DNA of 64,000 nucleotides from Pseudomonas helleri. Lineage in GTDB: Bacteria; Pseudomonadota; Gammaproteobacteria; Pseudomonadales; Pseudomonadaceae. The stretch lies in contig NZ_WIWC01000021.1 of the NCBI RefSeq assembly GCF_009600315.1, forward strand, positions 1 to 64,000, written 5' to 3'. Positions 16,458 to 25,621 of this stretch are shown here, in pieces. The first letter of the stretch is position 1. Every line of letters begins with the position of its first letter. The notes below the pieces were generated by a model. The model saw nothing but the letters and a program-made list of their open reading frames with translations, did no database searches and was not told where the DNA came from. The position numbers and the translations under genes were made by a program.

Positions 16458-17099
16458 TTAGTGCGAAGCTGCGCAGACGGTCGGGCTTTCGGCCAGCGGC
16501 ACGAACTTGCCGGTGTCGCTATCGAAGGCCTGGATGCATCCGCTTTCGATGTCGTAGACCCAGCCATGCAGGGTCACGCGCTTTTCTTCAAGTGCGAGGC
16601 GTACCGAGGGATGAGTTTGGATATTGGCTAACTGTGCGATGACGTTTTCGCGCACCATCGAGGCGACTTTGGCATGTTGGTCGACATGCTGACGGGCCTC
16701 GTTGACCACCCGCCCGGAATCGGCGTAGCGCAACCAGCCGGCCACGGCGGGCATACTATCCAGGCATTTACAGGTAGCGATGGCGGTCATGGCGCCACAG
16801 TCCGAATGCCCGCAGATCACGATGTCGCTGACTTTCAAGGCTGCGACCGCGTACTCCACCGAGGCTGACACACCGCCCGGCTCAGGGCCGTAGGACGGCA
16901 CGATGTTGCCCGCGTTGCGGATGACGAACAGGTCGCCCGGCTCACGCTGTGTGACCAGTTCCGGCACCAGCCGGCTGTCCGAGCAAGAGATGAACAACGC
17001 ACGTGGGCTCTGCTGGTTGGCCAGATCTTTGAACAGACCGGCACGTTCAGGAAATGCATTACGTTGAAATTTAAGGAAACCGTCGATGATGTCTTGCAT
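16458..17099 (-). CDS. cynT: beta-class carbonic anhydrase (CynT-like)
   Basis: A 213-residue beta carbonic anhydrase. The zinc ligands are Cys39 (SCSDSR at 38-43, with the Asp41/Arg43 dyad), His98 and Cys101 (GHSDCG at 97-102). It hydrates the CO2 released by cyanase and so keeps bicarbonate, the cyanase co-substrate, in the cell. It is the first gene of the minus-strand cyn operon, 109 bases from the divergent cynR. Confidence 0.93.
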   Translation of the reverse strand: MQDIIDGFLKFQRNAFPERAGLFKDLANQQSPRALFISCSDSRLVPELVTQREPGDLFVIRNAGNIVPSYGPEPGGVSASVEYAVAALKVSDIVICGHSDCGAMTAIATCKCLDSMPAVAGWLRYADSGRVVNEARQHVDQHAKVASMVRENVIAQLANIQTHPSVRLALEEKRVTLHGWVYDIESGCIQAFDSDTGKFVPLAESPTVCAASH

Positions 17100-17150
17100 G
17101 GTGACTCCGTGGGTTCGCGATGCGATAAGGCAAAGGTTACGGAGCTAGTG

Positions 17151-17201
17151 CTATAAGGTAAAAGTCTGATATATGATCAAAGCCATCAGATAAACTTATA
17201 G
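17151..17201. promoter_or_regulatory. candidate CynR operator
   Basis: Dyad with arms CTATAAG (17151-17157) and CTTATAG (17195-17201), plus inner arms CTGAT (17166-17170) and ATCAG (17185-17189), filling the gap between the divergent cynT and cynR. The extended AT-rich dyad suits LysR tetramer binding. Confidence 0.5.
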
Positions 17202-17208
17202 GCAAACC

Positions 17209-18108
17209 ATGCTAGCGCGCCATATTCAGTATTTCCTTGCGGTCGCGGAAAATCAGGGCTTTACCCGTGCTGCGGCAGCACTGCATGTGTCGCAACCGGC
17301 GTTGTCGCAGCAGGTTCGGCAACTGGAGGAAAGCCTCGGCGCACAGTTGTTTGATCGTTCTGGGCGCAAAACGCGCCTGACCGATGCCGGGGAGGTTTAC
17401 CTGCGTTACGCATTGCGGGCGGCGCAAGAACTGCGCGAAGGCAAGCGTGCCATCCACGATGTGGGTGATCTGAGTAGAGGAACGCTGCGGATAGCGGTGA
17501 CGCCAACCTTCACAACCTATTTGGTTGGGCCGTTGGTGGAAGCCTTTCACAGCCGTTATCCGAACATTACCTTGAACGTGCATGAACTCGCTCAAGAGCA
17601 CATGGAGAACCTGTTGCTGACGGACGAACTGGATGTGGGGATTGCGTTTGACGAAGTGCATGCGCCCGACATCGTTGCCTATCCGTTGCTGGTTGAAACG
17701 CTTGCTTTGGTTGTTGGTAGTCGACATCCATTGGCCGGGGAGCGAGCCATCGATCTGGAGACGCTAAATGCGCAATCGCTGATTCTGCTCAGTAAAGCAT
17801 TCGCCACACGCGAGCAGATTGACCGCTACTGCAACCAACACGGCATCCGCCCGCGGGTGGCGATGGAGGCAAATGTAATTGGTGCGTTGATTGAGGTGGT
17901 TCGCAGAACCACACTTGCGACCTTGCTACCCGCCGCCATCGCGCGCGAGCACCCAGAATTGGTATCTGTTGAGTTAGGGCCGCATCGGTTAGAGCGCACA
18001 GCCGTATTGATGCAGCGTAAGAACGTATACCAATCCTCGGCTGCCCGAGCGTTTGTGGCGCTAGCCAAGGAAATGGCTGGTGATTTGACGAACAGAACAA
18101 AGGAATAG
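17209..18108 (+). CDS. cynR: LysR-family cyn operon regulator
   Basis: A 299-residue LysR protein: the N-terminal helix-turn-helix ([19 protein letters not shown], about residues 23-41) followed by an effector domain beginning near [12 protein letters not shown]. It is divergent from the carbonic anhydrase-cyanase operon with a dyad between them, as in E. coli cynR-cynTS, so it probably activates the operon in response to cyanate. No other regulator lies nearby. The following 18109-18345 stretch holds nothing I recognise. Confidence 0.88.
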   Translation: MLARHIQYFLAVAENQGFTRAAAALHVSQPALSQQVRQLEESLGAQLFDRSGRKTRLTDAGEVYLRYALRAAQELREGKRAIHDVGDLSRGTLRIAVTPTFTTYLVGPLVEAFHSRYPNITLNVHELAQEHMENLLLTDELDVGIAFDEVHAPDIVAYPLLVETLALVVGSRHPLAGERAIDLETLNAQSLILLSKAFATREQIDRYCNQHGIRPRVAMEANVIGALIEVVRRTTLATLLPAAIAREHPELVSVELGPHRLERTAVLMQRKNVYQSSAARAFVALAKEMAGDLTNRTKE

Positions 18109-18345
18109 CAGGAATACGAAGGGCATTGATTTTGCGCGTAATCCCTACTATGCCGCCGTATCCCCAGCTAGTCCTAAAACATATTTTTATTGAAATCAAA
18201 ATAATGACCGCTTGGACTTACTCATATCCAATACTTGGGATAGCTACCTGGACTGCATATGTTGCTCAAACACCAGGCCTCCAAAGCGCAAGCCCTGAGG
18301 GGCGGCTCCTCGCTGCTAATGGTTTATGGCAAGGAAAGCGCCAAA

Positions 18346-18376
18346 GCCTGATCGACCCGAGCCGGGTCGATCAGGC
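18346..18376 (-). terminator. hairpin after the isochorismatase-like gene
   Basis: Perfect 13-bp stem GCCTGATCGACCC / GGGTCGATCAGGC with a 5-base loop, 8 bases beyond the stop of the minus-strand gene. The T content after it (on the minus strand) is modest. Confidence 0.6.
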
Positions 18377-18383
18377 GAGTTAT

Positions 18384-18902
18384 CTAGAAACTCCATTCCT
18401 CGGCTTGGACGACTCGGCAGAATGGCCCTGCTAACGTTGCATTATGGTGGGCAACGATGGCCTCTGCTTTGAGTCCTTGAGTATCAGAGCAAGTATGTCC
18501 GTTTGCGATGAGCACGGCATCAAATCCGCAATCGCGGGCGGCACGGCAGGTACTGTCTACGCAGTATTGAGTTTTCATGCCTGTAACAACGACGCCGTCA
18601 CACCCGCGCTCGCGTAGCAGAGTTGCCAGGCCAGTCTGAGCGAAGGCATTGGGGCGTTTTTTCTCGAAAATCACTTCGTTACCCATTAGCTGTAACTCTT
18701 GGACAAGCTCGGTGAGCGGGCTACCCGGCTCAATCGGAGACCCTGCCGGACCTATATGCCGGGCAAGAAAGATGGGCGCCCCTGATTCCTGCGCACTCCT
18801 CATGAGCTCATTCAAGGTATTGATAAGTGCTGGACCTCCCAAAGGTTTGTCCGGGCCGTGAACAAGTCCTACCTGCATGTCGAGAATCAGAAGTGCATAC
18901 AT
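18384..18902 (-). CDS. isochorismatase-family cysteine hydrolase
   Basis: A 172-residue protein with the catalytic triad of the family: Asp8 (LILDMQVGL), Lys in FEKKRPNAF (about residue 80) and Cys in TQYCVDSTC (about residue 112), plus the cis-peptide region VVTGMKTQY. Members are nicotinamidases, N-carbamoylsarcosine amidases and related hydrolases; the substrate here is unknown. It stands alone on the minus strand just outside the tRNA-Cys islands. Confidence 0.87.
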   Translation of the reverse strand: MYALLILDMQVGLVHGPDKPLGGPALINTLNELMRSAQESGAPIFLARHIGPAGSPIEPGSPLTELVQELQLMGNEVIFEKKRPNAFAQTGLATLLRERGCDGVVVTGMKTQYCVDSTCRAARDCGFDAVLIANGHTCSDTQGLKAEAIVAHHNATLAGPFCRVVQAEEWSF

Positions 18903-18940
18903 GTGCGTTTCCTTACGTCGGTGCCAGCAAAAACCGGGGC

Positions 18941-18975
18941 AAAAAAAAGACCCGGTCCATTACTGGCGGGTCTTT
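18941..18975 (-). terminator. orphan rho-independent terminator
   Basis: Stem AAAGACCCG / CGGGTCTTT with a 12-base loop and a run of eight A on its left, so it reads as a terminator for a minus-strand transcript coming from higher coordinates. No gene on that strand lies between it and the att copy at 19.2 kb. It is probably the tail of a lost gene. Apart from this hairpin and the TACGGAA motif at 19208, the stretch 18903-19227 shows nothing. Confidence 0.5.
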
Positions 18976-19227
18976 AGGGATTGTGTGCTGGTTTAACTCA
19001 CATAACCTCCCACGACCCGCGCGTGGCGTACTCATGAGACTGACCTTAACTTTGGGGGGACGGTCTAGCAAGTGAACATGCTCAGAAAAAAAGTCATTTA
19101 ATACGTTTGGGCTCACCGACCTCTTTGGCCGCAAGCGGACCGAAGCTGTGAAGCCATATAAAACTCTCTCCTGCAAAAGACGATTCTCCCACCGAAAACA
19201 GCTAGATTACGGAATCTGATCCTCAAA

Positions 19228-19322
19228 TCGCAGGCACAAAAAAACCCCGTAGACCTTGATCTACGGGGCTTTCGAATGTGGAGGCCGAAGCCGGAATCGA
19301 ACCGGCGTGGGCGGATTTGCAA
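19228..19322 (-). repeat. att copy 1: tRNA-Cys 3' half plus terminator
   Basis: 95 bp identical to 28816-28910 and about 90 of 95 identical to 36700-36794. It contains the last 44 bases of tRNA-Cys (19279-19322, from CCA to the anticodon loop) and its terminator (stem 19245-19268 with a seven-base A run at 19238-19244). The tRNA 5' half is missing, as expected for the distal att site of an island. On its outer side TACGGAATCTGATCCTC (19208) resembles the right-end sequence of island 2. Confidence 0.88.
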
Positions 19323-19422
19323 GCCACGAGAAAATATTATTGATTTCAGACAGTTACAAGAGTTTTTTGCGGGCTTCGGGTATTGGCTCCACGCTAAAAA
19401 GCCTAATCTAGAGCCGTCGAAA

Positions 19423-19437
19423 TTTTGGATGCGGAAC
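19423..19437. repeat. possible integrase arm-type site, left end of island 1
   Basis: TTTTGGATGCGGAAC, identical to 29012-29026. It lies 101 bases inside att copy 1; the twin lies 102 bases inside att copy 2. The conserved distance suggests integrase or excisionase binding. Confidence 0.5.
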
Positions 19438-19509
19438 AGTTTTGAAGCGCATTAAAAACTAAAAATGACTACCTTGGAAATATAGAATACAGAAAATCAA
19501 TTCACCGAC

Positions 19510-20109
19510 TCACGCCTGAATCTGTTGACCAATGCATCTATCAAACACTTGTTGCAACGGCTCAAGAACACAGTTGTAAGCAGCGATATTTGCGTAAAGC
19601 CACTCGTCATTTTCGACGCCCCACCAACTGATTTCAAAACCTGCGTTCATCACGAGATGTTCAAAAAGGATACGCTGCGTGCGGCCGTTACCTTCACGAA
19701 ACGGGTGTACCACGTTGAGGTCAGAGTATGCGTCCGCGACTGCGACGATCAGGTCTGAACGACTCATGCCCTCAAACCAATTTGCCGAGGCCATGCCCTT
19801 AAAAATCTTGCCTGCTTCCTTCTCCATGTAATCCGGCTGACAGAAGCGCGTGTCTTGCTTCGAAATGCCGACAGTCCGAAGCTCCCCGGCACAGTCATAA
19901 AGATCGAAAAACAGAGTACGGTGGATTTTTTGAAGTGAAGCCAAGTTATAAGGTGGGGGGCTGAACTCGAGGGTTGCAGCAGCTACGGCCGAGAGCATCT
20001 GCTCAACATCGTTTAATGTTGAGTCATCTCGAATATCGAGCTTATTACAAAGAACTGTCCAGCCAGGATAACAATAGGAATCTTGACCGACTCCGTACTT
20101 ATCTGAAAT
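19510..20109 (-). CDS. fic: Fic-family AMPylase toxin, apparent ATT start
   Basis: Reading from an ATT codon at 20107-20109 gives 199 residues, close to the 200 of E. coli Fic. The protein begins ISDKYGVGQDSYCYPG, which aligns with the E. coli N-terminus MSDKFGEG from memory, so the start appears mutated from ATG to ATT. That codon overlaps the yhfG stop by one base. No ATG, GTG or TTG lies at that position; the first in-frame ATG (19998) would cut 37 residues. The Fic motif HPFREGNGRTQR is complete, so AMP transfer activity is predicted, unlike the degenerate E. coli protein. It either starts at ATT at a low level or is silenced. Confidence 0.75.
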   Translation of the reverse strand: MSDKYGVGQDSYCYPGWTVLCNKLDIRDDSTLNDVEQMLSAVAAATLEFSPPPYNLASLQKIHRTLFFDLYDCAGELRTVGISKQDTRFCQPDYMEKEAGKIFKGMASANWFEGMSRSDLIVAVADAYSDLNVVHPFREGNGRTQRILFEHLVMNAGFEISWWGVENDEWLYANIAAYNCVLEPLQQVFDRCIGQQIQA

Positions 20110-20279
20110 TACGCCCGTGTCTTGGCAAAAAACTTCAGTACGTCTTCACGCGAAGGCAGCTTGCGTTCGGTGTCTGCAATAGTCACTTTGAACCCTTCAA
20201 GACGAAGGCTGGCCGCGTAGTTGGATTGGCGCGTTTTGACTGCGTAGGCTTTCTTGGCCTCAAGGCTGATGGTTGCCAT
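20109..20279 (-). CDS. yhfG: YhfG-like Fic antitoxin
   Basis: A 56-residue protein from the ATG at 20279 (MATISLEAKKAYAVKTRQSN). It carries the class I Fic-inhibitory motif S-x-x-x-E-G as SLRLEG (residues 24-29), whose Glu blocks the ATP site of Fic. It lies directly upstream of and overlaps fic, the normal toxin-antitoxin order in the yhfG-fic pair. The AAKKAY / RQSNYAASLRLEG pattern is typical of the family. Confidence 0.82.
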   Translation of the reverse strand: MATISLEAKKAYAVKTRQSNYAASLRLEGFKVTIADTERKLPSREDVLKFFAKTRA

Positions 20280-20394
20280 TGAACTGAGCCTCCTTGAGCT
20301 GTGTGTAGGCAGATTGTAGCCCAATTTAGCCGGAAGGTGGACCAACCATGGGCATCAAACAGTGGGCCGAACCCACCTAGCCATATGCTTTGGA

Positions 20395-20949
20395 CTAAAC
20401 GATCCGCAACCACGGCCAGCGCGATTGATAGCTTGTAGCTTTTTGATGGAACAAGTCAGGCTGGATATTTTTGGGGTTGGGTCGCAAATAACCCATTGCG
20501 ACATCATCCAACCCATAAGGCGCATACACCTCACCCGTGACTGGGTCCAGGCCGATGCAGGTACCCGCAACGAGATATCGGTCAATCCCGTCCTTGACCG
20601 AATCAAGCTGAGGGTAAACCCTGCCAAAGCGTTCGCCGTACCAGAGATGGACACGAGCCTGATTTTTGATATCAACCTTTGCGTCAAGATCCTGGAAAAG
20701 CTGATGGATACGGAGAATAACGTCGTTCTCGGCCTCCCAGGACAGATCCGTGTCGAAGTAAAAAATGTCGTAGTCCTTCACACCTGATTCTGGTGGCATA
20801 TTCGAGTGGTGATTCCACACGGCCTGGAACAAGCAGCCTGCCGTGAGCATGCATTGGCTCAGCCCAAGCGAAGGCAACCGCTCTGCAATCTGCACGTTGA
20901 TCGGATTGGTCATCGCTATCGTGACCAAGCGCTCAGGAGTCAATTTCAC
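20395..20949 (-). CDS. nucleotidyltransferase-family protein (NTP_transf_6 type)
   Basis: A 184-residue protein resembling the NTP_transf_6 (PF06042) nucleotidyltransferases: an N-terminal helical part, CLFQAVWNHH, then the acidic KDYDIFYFDTDLSW with the metal-binding Asp residues, and VHLWYGERFG in the second half. Such proteins are conserved in Pseudomonas but their substrate is unknown. Here it rides in island 1 beside the Fic module on the same strand; a role in defence or stress is possible but only inferred. The gap 20950-21172 holds no gene. Confidence 0.78.
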   Translation of the reverse strand: MKLTPERLVTIAMTNPINVQIAERLPSLGLSQCMLTAGCLFQAVWNHHSNMPPESGVKDYDIFYFDTDLSWEAENDVILRIHQLFQDLDAKVDIKNQARVHLWYGERFGRVYPQLDSVKDGIDRYLVAGTCIGLDPVTGEVYAPYGLDDVAMGYLRPNPKNIQPDLFHQKATSYQSRWPWLRIV

Positions 20950-21172
20950 TTAAAGCCCTCGGGTTCAAAATACGGCACGCATTCCACGCTAAGGCATTCA
21001 GCATAAAGCAGCCCCCCAGATCGCGGCCCTGCTGAACTTAACCAGGCCTTTGTTGCACTTTTTATAACCTGGCGCTACCCATTTGCTTTCGCTGCAAAAT
21101 CAGCGAACGGGTTTGACTGCCCGAGCACATACAGGCGCATAGGCGCCCACATAACGAATGCAGGCGCTTTTT

Positions 21173-23441
21173 TTACGTCCGCATATCCGGTTTGTTCATT
21201 TTGGCGATGTCCATTTGCAGAGCATTTTTTAGCAGTGCCATGGTCGTGACTTCATTAATGGGCCCCCATAAACCATCCGGGTAATGGGCCTGTGGCGCCT
21301 GCCCTTCCAGGTAGTTGATGATGATTTCTTCCCATGGGTCCTCCACATATCGGGCATCCTGCTCCTCGCGGGCAATTTCCTGCGGGTAGTCCCACCACTG
21401 GAAATCGGTTGTGTACAGATGCAGTGCTTCTGCCCATAGCTCTTTACGCCATTGGCGGATGTACTCAACATCGGCCTTGTGGACGAGCACCGGCAGAAAA
21501 CGTCGAGCTCCGGTTGGATCGCTGAGGTAGGTGTCGGCATTGGTGGTGCCGATAAATACGCACTGGCGCGGGTGACTTTCCCCATGCCGCTCATAGGGCG
21601 CACGGTACTTGTCATCGCGACGGGTAATGGCCATTTTTACTTGGTTGATATCAGCCTTAGAAAAACTCTGCATTTCGCCAATTTCAACCACGGTATGGCC
21701 CTGCATCGTCACATAAAAGTCCTTGGTGGTCGGCGGTTCGCTGGTTTCCAGATACCAGTCAAAACCGAACAACTCGGCAATACAGGTCGATTTGCCTAGC
21801 CCCTGCCCGCCTTCCAGCACCACCATTTCATCGACTTTGCAGCCCGGCGTGAACACTCGCGCCACTGAGGACACCAACAACGATTGACCGATGTGCATGG
21901 TGTACTCGTTCTCATCGATACCGACACCGTGGGCAAAAGATTTGATAAGCGAGGCTGCCCATCCCAGGGCGGCAGGCGTTCGAGCCATTCGCGCACGGGA
22001 TGAAAACGGGCATCCCAAGCCACCAGTCTTGCAGCCTCTTCAGCCACCAGACTGCTTCGCAGGCGCAAACTCCAGACCATCTGCAACCACACCAGAGTTT
22101 TGCTCGCATCTACATCCAGCCACGACCCACCTCGCCGCCGAAAACCATGGCTCTTTGAGTTTTTCAATCCGGCTGGAGAACTCATTAAAAGCCAGCACGC
22201 CTTGCCATTCAGGCGCGTGCTTGAGGATCAGATAAGCGTTGGTCAGTTCGGCACGCAGAATATTGTCCTCCGTGCGGCGCAGGCAGGATTTCCAGTCAGT
22301 GGCGGGTTCCAGGAACGGGCTTGAGTGGCTTGCTCGGCGTGCGGGTTTTGGTGGCTGGCTTTTCGTTAAGCCCAAGCAACCGGGCAGCAGCCTTAACGGC
22401 TTTCGACACATCGCCGCCATGTTCCAGCAGGCAATAGACGGCAAAGGCATCATTCTGATGACCATTGGCCAGCGGGTCGGCACCGTGATGGGAATACACC
22501 TTGCCATCAGTCACTGAAACGGCGGGCAATCCCGTGCTGCTTTGCGGGCATAGCCAGCGTTGGCCGTGTTGGGTGTAACCGTGGGAGCTGAGCAATGACT
22601 CGACATTGTGGGCGTGGTTGAACTGCTCGATCACCGAGGGGCTTGCGCCTTCAACTCGGGATGCTCTGGTCTTGGGAGAAGGTTTGGCCTTTATCGCCCA
22701 CGGGCACAAGGCTTCGGCATCGCGCTTGAACAGATCCCAGTTTTGCCACGCACTGAGCAATTCAGGCAAAAGCAATGGAAACCCTGCGGCTACAGGTGGC
22801 GTTTTCCAGATGTAGGGTTTGCCTGTGCGGGGGTGAATGGAAGGCGGCAGAACGTCCTGTACCGGCCCTGCACGCAACTCAAAAACTGTAAATGGCCGGT
22901 ATTTGTCGGCCAGAGTCTTCAATACCTGTTCGCTGGCTATATCCCCTGCACTCTTGGCCTCCTTGAGTAATGTAATCGTCGACTTGAACTTCGCCCCGTC
23001 AGGATCATTAGCGCTTGACCACGTCAATGCATGTCGTTTCAAAGTCGAATTTTCAGGCGCAAAAAAGAGAATTCTCATACGCGCCGGATTACCTATTACG
23101 CACGGAAATTTATCAGCCATCCCTTCAAGCTCAAGCCCCAGAAGTTCTCGGAGGATATGGCGGGTCCATTGTGCGTCATCAACATCCAGTGAGCAGAGCC
23201 GGCTCTCGCCCAAGACAACACCCAGATTGTGCGTCGGGTGCTCACCCCAGAAAGCAGCCGCCAGTTCAGCGTCACGGAAAAATCCACCGGGTTTATTCCA
23301 GGCATTGCCTTTAGGCGCCTTCTGTCCGGGCTCAATCGGGACCAGGGCCAAACCGGACACTTCGATGTACTTCCTGGCCCAATCAGCCAGTGAGGATAAC
23401 TCAGCCATTCGTTCTTTCCTCACAGACAAGCGGCTCATCAA
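21173..23441 (-). pseudogene. primase-polymerase / VapE helicase, frameshifted
   Basis: The 5' part (23441 down to about 22310) encodes an archaeo-eukaryotic-type prim-pol domain (PGQKAPKGNAWNKPGGFF, LCSLDVDD). The similarity then continues in three other pieces: DWKSCLRRTEDNILRAEL and VLAFNEFSSRI, next DARFHPVREWLERLPPWDG, then the VapE NTPase with Walker A EGGQGLGKST and FIGTTNADTYLSDPTGARR. These use different reading frames (changes near 22.31, 22.13 and 22.0 kb), so the replication protein of this satellite-like element is dead. An intact homologue would be one protein of about 750 residues. Confidence 0.82.
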
Positions 23442-23472
23442 TCCACTTTTTTATACATATGAAATATGCATA

Positions 23473-23754
23473 ATGAAAACATTCAGGATTCAATACGACG
23501 AAGCTAAAAATGCCGCGAACAAGAAGAAGAACAAGGGCGTAAGCCTGGCTGACGCTGAAGCGGTATTTTATGACGACGCAGCTCTGACTATTCAGGATCG
23601 GGACCATGATGAGGATAGCTGGGTCACCATGGGAAAAAGCGCAACCGGACAGATTCTGGTGGTTGCCTATACCTACCGGGATCCAAACTTCATACGCATC
23701 ATCAGCGCTCGCCTCGCATCCAAAGCCGAGTGCCGCCACTATCTGGAGGGTTAA
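23473..23754 (+). CDS. brnT: BrnT-family toxin
   Basis: A 93-residue protein with the BrnT core: FRIQYDEAKNAANKKKNKGVS at the N-terminus and late YRDPNFIRIISARLASKAECRHY, where the Arg and His residues form the RelE-like ribonuclease site. It begins MKTF at 23473, 31 bases from the divergent primase pseudogene, and is followed after 3 bases by the antitoxin gene, the normal brnT-brnA order. It cleaves RNA and stops growth when freed from BrnA. Confidence 0.87.
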   Translation: MKTFRIQYDEAKNAANKKKNKGVSLADAEAVFYDDAALTIQDRDHDEDSWVTMGKSATGQILVVAYTYRDPNFIRIISARLASKAECRHYLEG

Positions 23755-23757
23755 ACC

Positions 23758-24126
23758 ATGAAAGACGAATATGACTTCAGAGCGGCCAAACGCGGGGCTG
23801 TTGCCAATACCAAAGGCAAAACCCGGATCACCATCATGCTGGATGACGCGGTGATTCAGGTAGCCAGAGAAATGGCCGAAAGTGCCGGGATGGGTTATCA
23901 AACGATGATCAACAACATCCTGCGTCAGTATTTGCTGCCCAAGATCACGCATAGCCATAGGGCCATTGCCGAAGATCGCACGAAGGTGCTTGAGGTCATC
24001 AATGAAGGCATCAGTACATCGGAGGTACAGGCCCTGGAGAAACAACTCATGGCCGTAGCCAGTGAGCTGAAGCGTGTCTTGGGTAGGGAAACGCCTGATA
24101 CACACAAAACCAAAGCAGGTCAGTGA
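23758..24126 (+). CDS. brnA: BrnA-family antitoxin
   Basis: A 122-residue protein. GKTRITIMLDDAVIQVAREMAE (split here: GKTRITIMLDD, then AVIQVAREMAE) is the ribbon-helix-helix DNA-binding region of BrnA, followed by a helix (GYQTMINNILRQYL). The C-terminal half (about residues 65-122) is longer than usual and rich in charged residues. It binds BrnT and represses the operon. It is separated by 3 bases from brnT. Confidence 0.85.
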   Translation: MKDEYDFRAAKRGAVANTKGKTRITIMLDDAVIQVAREMAESAGMGYQTMINNILRQYLLPKITHSHRAIAEDRTKVLEVINEGISTSEVQALEKQLMAVASELKRVLGRETPDTHKTKAGQ

Positions 24127-24183
24127 GGGCACTAACCTGCTTTGACATCCTGCACAAACGTATAAGCTTTGCATGATGCAGCC

Positions 24184-24393
24184 CTAGGCCGCCGCTTTCT
24201 TTGCACGGCTGCCAATTGGACGAATCTCGATTGCCGAACACCGTCCTTGGGCATCAATTCTGATTCGTACATCGCGCTCAGAATGGAGCATCTGCGATAC
24301 GGCGCTTTGGGTAATACCTAGTAAGCGCCCAAGCTCCGGCTGAGTGCGGCCTTTAGCAAAATCCCGCAACGGGACACCCATTTCGTCTGCCAT
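24184..24393 (-). CDS. Cro-like helix-turn-helix regulator
   Basis: A 69-residue protein with TQPELGRLLGITQSAVSQML as the helix-turn-helix (about residues 17-36), the Cro/CI type. It is divergent from a CI-like repressor gene, separated by 110 AT-rich bases that should hold the operators. This is the lysogeny switch of a lambda-like or satellite element. The gene itself looks intact, but its partner is frameshifted. Confidence 0.75.
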   Translation of the reverse strand: MADEMGVPLRDFAKGRTQPELGRLLGITQSAVSQMLHSERDVRIRIDAQGRCSAIEIRPIGSRAKKAAA

Positions 24394-24503
24394 GGCTGAT
24401 TACCATCAGATGAAAAACACTCAAAAATTAGCTCTACTTGTTTTATCTCAAGTGAAAATGTAAAACGTCGAAACAAATAAGAGACTCTTATATTGTTGGC
24501 AGC

Positions 24504-25303
24504 ATGACTAAACAAAAAGACGACCTCGTAGAAGAAGCAGCCCGTTTAAAAGCCATCTACAAGCAAAGAAAGAAACTCGACCCCACCCTAAATCAAGCCA
24601 GGATTGCCGAAGTGTGCGACTGGGCAGGCCAAAGTGTTGTCAGCCAGTACATGACAGGAAAAATCCCACTCAACCTTACTGCACTTCTGAAGTTTTCAAA
24701 GGCACTGCAATTCAAACCGGCGGAAGTCAGTGAGCGATTATTAAAAATCTATCCATTTGAAGATTTAGAAGTTCCCACTGAGCGTCTACTATGCGCACTT
24801 CAACGCCTTACTTGTCGTTTGGCCACTCTTTTGGGCTCCACCCTGTTGAGGTCATAGACGATGATCGCCCGCTTGGCGAAGATGAGGTCGGGCTGGAGTC
24901 TTTATCCGAGGTAGAGCGCAGGGATGGCAGGGGGACTGAGGTGAAATCAGGGGGGAACGGCTATCGCTTTCCTTTCAGTAAACAGATTCTGGCGCTCAAG
25001 AATATCAAGCCTGAAGATGCCCGTGTCCTGGTGGTCGAAGGAAACAGCATGGACCCGGTATTGCGCCATGGATGCATTGCTGTTTTGCACATCCTCCCCG
25101 CTCCCATTGAAGAAGGCCAAATCTATGCACTGGACAACGACGGACAAATTGTAGTTCGTTTATTATTTAAACTCGCCAACCATGGCTTACGACTGCGGTG
25201 TTACAACACGAATGACTACCCGGACGAACGTTTGAGTGCGGCTTACATCAAGGATCACATCAAAGTACTGGGCAAAGTATTTTGGTATGGCGGGCTAATA
25301 TAG
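24504..25303 (+). pseudogene. CI/LexA-like phage repressor, frameshifted
   Basis: The first part (24504 to about 24790) encodes a helix-turn-helix domain (QARIAEVCDWAGQSVVSQYM). The S24 peptidase part is in another frame: EDARVLVVEGNSMDPVLRHG carries the catalytic Ser, and VVRLLFKLANHGLRL the Lys region. The frame changes near 24.78-24.83 kb, after EDLEVPTER. The DNA-binding and dimerisation/cleavage domains are therefore uncoupled. A programmed frameshift is not supported by any slippery site I can see. Confidence 0.75.
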
Positions 25304-25410
25304 CCACTCGTCGCCTGTCTATATAAATCGCGCCATGTTTATTGAATTTCAGAAACAGCGATACTAATTTTAGATTTAAATCCTGCAACCTCAAGCAGGG
25401 AGGGCTAACA

Positions 25411-25602
25411 ATGAAAACAACACAGCCCCCTGAATGCCTTCTCTATCTGCATCCAGCGGTAGTGGATCGATATCTTATCGAATCGATTCAAAAGTACACC
25501 GGTCGCTTTTTGCTCATCAAGGGCAGAAAGACAGCCACAGCCAAAAATCCTCAACCGCGCAGCCCCATGGGGTGGCGATGCTGCGTAACGGTAGCCCTGT
25601 AA
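25411..25602 (+). CDS. small phage-type hypothetical protein
   Basis: About 63 residues from the ATG at 25411, which has a strong GGGAGGG site upstream. It begins MKTTQPPECLLYLHPAVVDR and resembles small proteins found between the repressor and PrtN-like genes of Pseudomonas prophages. The C-terminal part (RSPMGWRCCVTVAL) looks odd and may reflect a late frameshift. Function unknown. Confidence 0.5.
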   Translation: MKTTQPPECLLYLHPAVVDRYLIESIQKYTGRFLLIKGRKTATAKNPQPRSPMGWRCCVTVAL

Positions 25603-25621
25603 ACCATATGTGGAGGCAGCC

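Noticed and set aside
18941..18975. Terminator of the isochorismatase-like gene
   Set aside because: The hairpin lies upstream of that gene's start, not downstream, and its A/T tract points to a transcript coming from higher coordinates.
19279..19322. A second tRNA-Cys gene
   Set aside because: Only the 3' half of the tRNA is present; the acceptor 5' strand and D arm are absent, so it is an att remnant, as is the copy at 28867-28913.
24504..25303. Programmed frameshift in the CI repressor
   Set aside because: No slippery heptamer or downstream pseudoknot was seen near 24.78-24.83 kb, and neighbouring genes carry unrelated lesions, so decay is simpler.
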